Positions 5,345 through 10,029 of a stretch of 10,029 nt of DNA are shown piece after piece. A model generated the notes under the pieces. It was given only the letters and a program-made list of their open reading frames with translations, did not search any database and was not told the origin of the DNA. Origin of the DNA: a halophilic archaeon J07HX64 (lineage in GTDB: Archaea; Halobacteriota; Halobacteria; Halobacteriales; Haloarculaceae). How positions within the stretch are numbered: position 1 is the first letter of the stretch; every line of letters starts with the position of its first letter. The DNA is taken from contig KE356579.1 in NCBI GenBank assembly GCA_000416085.1, forward strand, positions 2,470,222 to 2,480,250, written 5' to 3'. A program made the translations under genes and the position numbers.

Positions 5345-8300
5345 ATGAATAATCGCAAACTGCTATCGGTATCCCTTACCATCCTGCTGGCAGTCGCGCT
5401 GCTTGCGCTCGTTGCGCCGGCGGTATCTGCACAGGACCAGGGAGACGGCAACGCTCTTGCCTCTCTCGGACTGGCGGATGGTGAGGCACTGTCACAGGAC
5501 GTACAGACATATAACAGTATACTAGAGAACTCCGACGACGAGATCAGCACTGATCAGACTCTCGGCGAGATCAACATCAGTCTCGAACCGGCGGGCGGTG
5601 TCGTGTCAGGGCCTGGTGAGACACTCACCGGGGCGTACGATATCGTCGTCTCTGGTGACCTCAGTAACGGCATCGGGTCGTACGATAACATTCAGATCGA
5701 TATCACAGACCCCGAAGTCGCGGAGTTCACCGGTTTCACAGAGCCCGCAGCACAAGGGGATCCTCAGGGCTTCCTTAGCCTCACTGAGATCCGCAACGCG
5801 AACGGCGGCGCTTCTCAGGACGGTACAGGTCCGACCCTCTTTCTTGAGGCAGGGCTCGGTAATGGGGCCTTCGACGCTCCAGACGATGGGCAGATAACAA
5901 TCGCCACCGCCGAGGTGACGGCAATTGGTTCTGTCGGCGATGAGACCTCCGTCGATATTCGTAATCCCGACGACGATGGCGACACGCCGGCAGTGCAGGA
6001 TAACACAGATGCGGGGAACGAGTACACGACCAACGCCGTAACTGGTTCGAACTTCGAGATCAGCTTCGACATGAGCCTGGACTTCAACGACCAGGAGGTC
6101 GCGCCTGACGGCACTGTCGAGGTCGAGAACGTCGAATCCGACGACCAACCGGCAGCAGTCATCGTGACCTATGAAAACGATGCAGGCGATCTGGTCATTG
6201 CCGGTCTCTCGACTGGCACGTTCTCGGATCAGAGTGTGAACGTCGAGATAGAGGATACCGGCGGACTCAGTTCCACAGGTGACGAGGACCCCAGCGGCAC
6301 CCACACCGCCCACATCGTCCCGGTGGCTAGTCTCAGCCAAGATTACGAGGCCGGTGACATCGTCTCGGACGAGACTGCGGGCGCTATCATCGACAACGAG
6401 GCCGCAACCGTAACCAACCCTCAGATCCTGCCGATCGACGGGGCTGACGGGTTCGGCGTCAACGTCGGTGGCGACCTCAGTATCGCCGACGACTACCCGC
6501 GAAATCAGCGTGACGCGTTCCTGGGCGCGAGCAGCCTCTACGGGCCGTCGATATTCGACCTGCCTGATGACGCTGCGATACCGGAGGACGAGCGCTTCCT
6601 GCCGATCGCGACAGGTAGCCACGTCGGTCCAACCGGTCTCCCGATTCAGGACGAGATCTACCAGTGGTTTGATGTCGACAGCGACTACGTGAACAACAAC
6701 GGCGCTGTTCGTGACGGGACGCTGCTGAACTTCCAGAACAGCACGCTGTACGACGCGCCAACCCAACTGGTTTCGCTCGGCTTCTACACCCAGAATGAGT
6801 TCGCCGAGGTCAGCAATCAGTTCTCACTGAACTACAGCGAGGCGGCGAGCCACGGGCTGGAGATCGACCCATCGCTCTCCGGTAGCGATCTTCTGGACAG
6901 CACTGAAGGGTTCGACGCCACTGGCAACCTGGATATAGACATCGATCGAGGCAACAACAGTGTCGACTTCAGCTACGACGACAGCGGCGTCCTCTCGGAT
7001 GACCCGATCGTCCAGGTTGAGTTGACATTTGTTGCGGCAGACCCGGTCGAGGGGCTGGATGTGCCGGGCACGATCGACTACGAGACCGACCACAAGATAG
7101 AGCAGAACGTGCGCCAGGCCGGTGACAACGACTTTGTCACCGACAGCGCACAGGAGAACTTCGTCACGTTCGAGGCAGGCGCGACTGCTCTCTCTGCCGA
7201 CGCTGTCGATGCAGGTAATTTCCTCGGCCAGACGGTTTCGGGGACAGACCTGCTCTCCGACATCGACTCCGATGCGGCTGTTAACGGTGAGGCGAACCCC
7301 GGTTCGTTCCTCGTTCGACAGGGTCAGATTGTGACCCTGGAGGCAGCCACGCCGGGTGACACTATCAACGTCTTTGAGGTTGGCACCACGACCAACGCGG
7401 AGGGCGAAGAGGTGTACACTCTGGGCAACAATGTCGTCGGCTTCGACGACACCGCGCCCGGTCGGGTTGCGAACCTAAACACTGGCCAGCTCAACGCAGA
7501 CGAGCGGTACTTTGTCACCTTCGGTGACGAGACCGACAACGCGGCTGTGCTGGACGTTCGTCCGCTGAATCTCGAGGCATCGCCCGAGACCGACGTTATC
7601 GGGTTCAACAACCAAGACCAGCAGTTCGAGGTGAGCGTCACCTCCGACGACTCGACGGACAACGCATTCATCGAGACCTGGTTCCACTTCAACGGAACTC
7701 AGATAAAGGATGTCGTGCACGTCGAGCGCGAAACCCTGACCGGTACCGGTGACCGTGTTGTGGAGATCAACCCGGCACTAGACCTGGTCGGTCCGGGTAA
7801 CTACACAACGACAGTACTGCACAGCGAGTCCGGCGTTATCGAGCAGTTCGAGTTCGAGATCGCCGACCAGCCGGTCGCAACGATAGAGGAGGCCGACGAC
7901 GTGAACATCCTGTCGCCGGACCTGTTCGATGTCGGCACACCGAGCCTGTTCGACCGTGGTGACATTGTTCCGATCGAACTCGAACTCATCGGCGGTAACG
8001 CCGCGACGGTGACCTTCGGTGACCTCGAAGATCAGAACGTTGAGGTCCACGCAACGGTCTTCGACCCGACATACGACACTGCGGATGTCGCAAACAATGC
8101 CAACACGGAGGTGACGGTGTACCTCAGCACATACCACATCGGGCAGGGCTTCGTCGAGAACGCGAGCGCGGACGATCTCGACCTCCAGCCCAACCGACCT
8201 AGCTGGATCGCACCAGGTAACTTCGTGAACCGGAACCACGGGTTCTTCACCAACCCCGCAGACGCCAGTTCCGGACTGGTGCCCGCATCCGACCTGCCAC

Positions 8301-9283
8301 GTAGCCAGAACGTCTATGCCACGAACACGACGAGTGGAGGCATCGACATCTACGGTGGCCCACAGGGCGGCGCAGTCCTCTCGGCCGGTGAGGAGGGACC
8401 GAATGGCGAGTTCCCTGGCCTGCGATACGACCTGCACGCGACTGGCAACTTCTCGCCGTACACGGTCCTCGGTGAGAACCGAGAGGACGAGCGTGACGAC
8501 GTGAACGCGCTGGACATCGAGCAGCGCTCGACCGACGACTTCAGATTCTGGACCGCACCCGGTGACGGTTCGAACGAACTCGCAGTCGGCGATGTGCTCG
8601 ACACGAAGGTCGGTGACATCCAGAGTCTCATCGACGCTGGTGTTCTGACCGAACTCGACGCGAACGTAAACGAGAACGGCAACGTCACCTTCACGGACTC
8701 GATTGCCGAGGACGACTTCGTTGTCGTCCAGGCACAGTCGACGGGTCTCGAGGGTGTCCTACTCGAGGGCGTCTTGCGTAACGGTCTCTCAGTGGACGAG
8801 TTCCTCGACCGCGACGAGGACCACGTCTACACGGACTCGTTCACCAACACGACCAACGAGGACCTCCCGCGAGCCATCCCGGGGCAGCCGAACAACGATC
8901 TGATCGACTTCGAGTTCGACGTCATCGAGAACTTCTCGTCCTATCAGGACCGTCTCGCTGACGCGGATCCGAACGAGGAGCTCGTCACGCCCGACCGGAT
9001 CGATCCGGACCTCGATCTTGAGTCGGTGATCGCTGGCGTGAACAGCGACGGGAACCTCGCAGAGTACTTCTTCCCGTTCCGCGTCGATCAGGACCTTCCG
9101 GTCCAGACTGGCGTGGACACGGTGACCCCGAGCCTGACGTTCGACACCAACACGACTCTCGAGCCGCGCGGTGGCGAACAACAGGTCGAGAACACCATCT
9201 ACAGCAACAGGACTGACCGCAACGTCCCACGGGACGTGAATCCGTTCCTGGAGCACCAACAGTCTCGGTCTGAATCAGAGTAA
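5345..9283 (+). CDS. Large secreted S-layer-type surface glycoprotein (N-terminal 1312 residues)
   Basis: The protein starts MNNRKLL, followed by a long hydrophobic core and an AVSA|Q cleavage site at about residue 29, a clear Sec signal peptide. The GTG at 5291 would put 18 polar residues before it, so I chose the ATG at 5345. The mature part is very acidic, nearly cysteine-free and has at least 14 N-X-S/T sequons, as in haloarchaeal S-layer glycoproteins. A cohesin-like beta-sandwich domain lies at about 75-215, a DUF7282-like domain at about 243-357, and an Ig/BGTF-like surface domain at about 609-780. The segment 360-608 and most of 785-1312 are beta-rich but not recognised. The frame ends in a TAA at 9281-9283 after an atypical tail (EHQQSRSESE), while a matching surface-protein sequence continues in another frame. 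This suggests that the stop results from a frame break. An S-layer role is likely but not proven. Confidence 0.8.
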   Translation: MNNRKLLSVSLTILLAVALLALVAPAVSAQDQGDGNALASLGLADGEALSQDVQTYNSILENSDDEISTDQTLGEINISLEPAGGVVSGPGETLTGAYDIVVSGDLSNGIGSYDNIQIDITDPEVAEFTGFTEPAAQGDPQGFLSLTEIRNANGGASQDGTGPTLFLEAGLGNGAFDAPDDGQITIATAEVTAIGSVGDETSVDIRNPDDDGDTPAVQDNTDAGNEYTTNAVTGSNFEISFDMSLDFNDQEVAPDGTVEVENVESDDQPAAVIVTYENDAGDLVIAGLSTGTFSDQSVNVEIEDTGGLSSTGDEDPSGTHTAHIVPVASLSQDYEAGDIVSDETAGAIIDNEAATVTNPQILPIDGADGFGVNVGGDLSIADDYPRNQRDAFLGASSLYGPSIFDLPDDAAIPEDERFLPIATGSHVGPTGLPIQDEIYQWFDVDSDYVNNNGAVRDGTLLNFQNSTLYDAPTQLVSLGFYTQNEFAEVSNQFSLNYSEAASHGLEIDPSLSGSDLLDSTEGFDATGNLDIDIDRGNNSVDFSYDDSGVLSDDPIVQVELTFVAADPVEGLDVPGTIDYETDHKIEQNVRQAGDNDFVTDSAQENFVTFEAGATALSADAVDAGNFLGQTVSGTDLLSDIDSDAAVNGEANPGSFLVRQGQIVTLEAATPGDTINVFEVGTTTNAEGEEVYTLGNNVVGFDDTAPGRVANLNTGQLNADERYFVTFGDETDNAAVLDVRPLNLEASPETDVIGFNNQDQQFEVSVTSDDSTDNAFIETWFHFNGTQIKDVVHVERETLTGTGDRVVEINPALDLVGPGNYTTTVLHSESGVIEQFEFEIADQPVATIEEADDVNILSPDLFDVGTPSLFDRGDIVPIELELIGGNAATVTFGDLEDQNVEVHATVFDPTYDTADVANNANTEVTVYLSTYHIGQGFVENASADDLDLQPNRPSWIAPGNFVNRNHGFFTNPADASSGLVPASDLPRSQNVYATNTTSGGIDIYGGPQGGAVLSAGEEGPNGEFPGLRYDLHATGNFSPYTVLGENREDERDDVNALDIEQRSTDDFRFWTAPGDGSNELAVGDVLDTKVGDIQSLIDAGVLTELDANVNENGNVTFTDSIAEDDFVVVQAQSTGLEGVLLEGVLRNGLSVDEFLDRDEDHVYTDSFTNTTNEDLPRAIPGQPNNDLIDFEFDVIENFSSYQDRLADADPNEELVTPDRIDPDLDLESVIAGVNSDGNLAEYFFPFRVDQDLPVQTGVDTVTPSLTFDTNTTLEPRGGEQQVENTIYSNRTDRNVPRDVNPFLEHQQSRSESE

Positions 9284-10029
9284 CGAGCTGGATTACGTCC
9301 AGCGCTCGGTCTCGATCGACTCGGTCCACGTCGGTGCGAACGGCGACCTGCAGGTGCCCGGCGACGAGAGCTACACCATCACCGGCACGAGCACGATGGC
9401 ACCCGGTACCGAACTGGATGTCTCACTGCTCAGCCGAACCGGTGAGGGTACTCCGTTCGCAAAGGAACAGCTGGATATCGAGACGGTCGAAGGTGAGGGC
9501 GCCGCACCGGCGACCTTCGAGTTCACCATCGACTTCGCGGAGACCCGCGACGGTGTCGCCATCCAGCCAGGAACCACCTTCACCACGGATATCACCGTCA
9601 CAGGCGGTGACCGACCGCTCGGTGGCGCGGACCCGACAACCGGGTTCTTCACCGACGGTGTGGTGCTTGATGACCCGGTAGTCAACGAGTTCGTCTTCGA
9701 CGATCAGCAACGCAGTAACGGTGAAGTGGTCACCGTCAACGCGTTCGATGCCAACCGGGCTTCACAGATCACGCTGACCGACGAGGACGGCAACGAAATC
9801 GGCACGAGTCCGGTGCTGGACCCAGGTCCGCAGGAGCAGTTCAACATCGTGCTCGACGAACCGCTCACGGAGAACACCGAGGTGACAGCGACCGCAACCA
9901 TCGTCAGGCCGGAAGCCGGCGAGAGCTTCACCGACGGTGAGAGGAGCGCGGACGTGCTCATCGAGGACAACCAGGAAGCGTTCTTCGGTGTGAGCGACCT
10001 GTCACCGACAAACGGTGTCGTTGAGCAGG
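9240..10029 (+). CDS. Continuation of the surface glycoprotein in a shifted frame, partial at the window edge
   Basis: After a TGA at 9237-9239, this frame is open to the end of the window. It reads on as acidic surface-protein sequence: NQSNELDYVQRSVSIDSV, then a stretch rich in Thr, Asp and Gly with beta-strand periodicity (for example ATFEFTIDFAETRDGVAIQP), then FVFDDQQRSNGEVVTVNAF, which resembles the start of a DUF7282-like domain. There is no promoter, no nearby ATG at its left end and no signal peptide, so it is best read as the C-terminal half of the 5345 gene. The shift must lie within 9240-9280, where both frames are open. The true C-terminus, where an archaeosortase (PGF-CTERM) signal or membrane anchor might be, is outside the window. 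Confidence 0.65.
   Translation, partial: MRSWSTNSLGLNQSNELDYVQRSVSIDSVHVGANGDLQVPGDESYTITGTSTMAPGTELDVSLLSRTGEGTPFAKEQLDIETVEGEGAAPATFEFTIDFAETRDGVAIQPGTTFTTDITVTGGDRPLGGADPTTGFFTDGVVLDDPVVNEFVFDDQQRSNGEVVTVNAFDANRASQITLTDEDGNEIGTSPVLDPGPQEQFNIVLDEPLTENTEVTATATIVRPEAGESFTDGERSADVLIEDNQEAFFGVSDLSPTNGVVEQ

Noticed and set aside
5606..6766. Minus-strand open frame of 386 codons inside the surface glycoprotein gene
   Set aside because: It mirrors the codon bias of the plus-strand gene, has no recognisable domain or promoter, and conflicts with a clear signal-peptide protein on the other strand.

Overview
This window looks like part of a haloarchaeal chromosome (class Halobacteria). The sequence is GC-rich and the proteins are strongly acidic. 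Several start codons lie about 25 to 28 nt from an AT-rich TATA-like box, which fits leaderless transcription. The gene content is also typically haloarchaeal: a PRC-barrel protein, a multi-OB-fold RPA, RNase HII and a very large secreted surface glycoprotein. I cannot name a genus.

Layout. Positions 71-367 (minus) encode a small PRC-barrel protein. It diverges, across a palindromic TATA-like element at 390-397, from a membrane-bound YdjM/DUF457-type metal-dependent hydrolase at 446-1063 (plus). That gene converges tail to tail with a three-OB-fold replication protein A at 1060-2508 (minus), and the two stop codons share one TTAA. A 350 nt gap (2509-2857) holds two possible RPA promoters and a possible 27-codon leaderless upstream ORF that ends 2 nt before the RPA start. 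Next on the minus strand are an RNase HII gene with a broken reading frame (2858-3578), a CitE-like HpcH/HpaI lyase (3655-4500) and a small two-helix membrane protein gene with an in-frame amber codon (4747-4977). A 367 nt regulatory gap leads to a giant secreted, N-glycosylation-rich S-layer-type glycoprotein on the plus strand. It starts at 5345, is interrupted by a frame change near 9240-9280, and runs off the right edge.

How the genes relate. RPA and RNase HII both belong to DNA replication and repair, but the RNase HII gene has its own promoter. The lyase belongs to acyl-CoA/C-C lyase metabolism. The surface protein belongs to the cell envelope. I see no multigene system linking them, no mobile element, no CRISPR array and no tRNA or rRNA.

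The most notable pattern is that three of the seven genes have damaged reading frames. The RNase HII and surface-protein breaks can both be explained by G runs shortened by one base, and the amber codon sits in the loop of a GC hairpin. This could be sequence error in GC-rich runs, real gene decay, or less likely recoding. It should be settled before any of these genes is called dead or novel.
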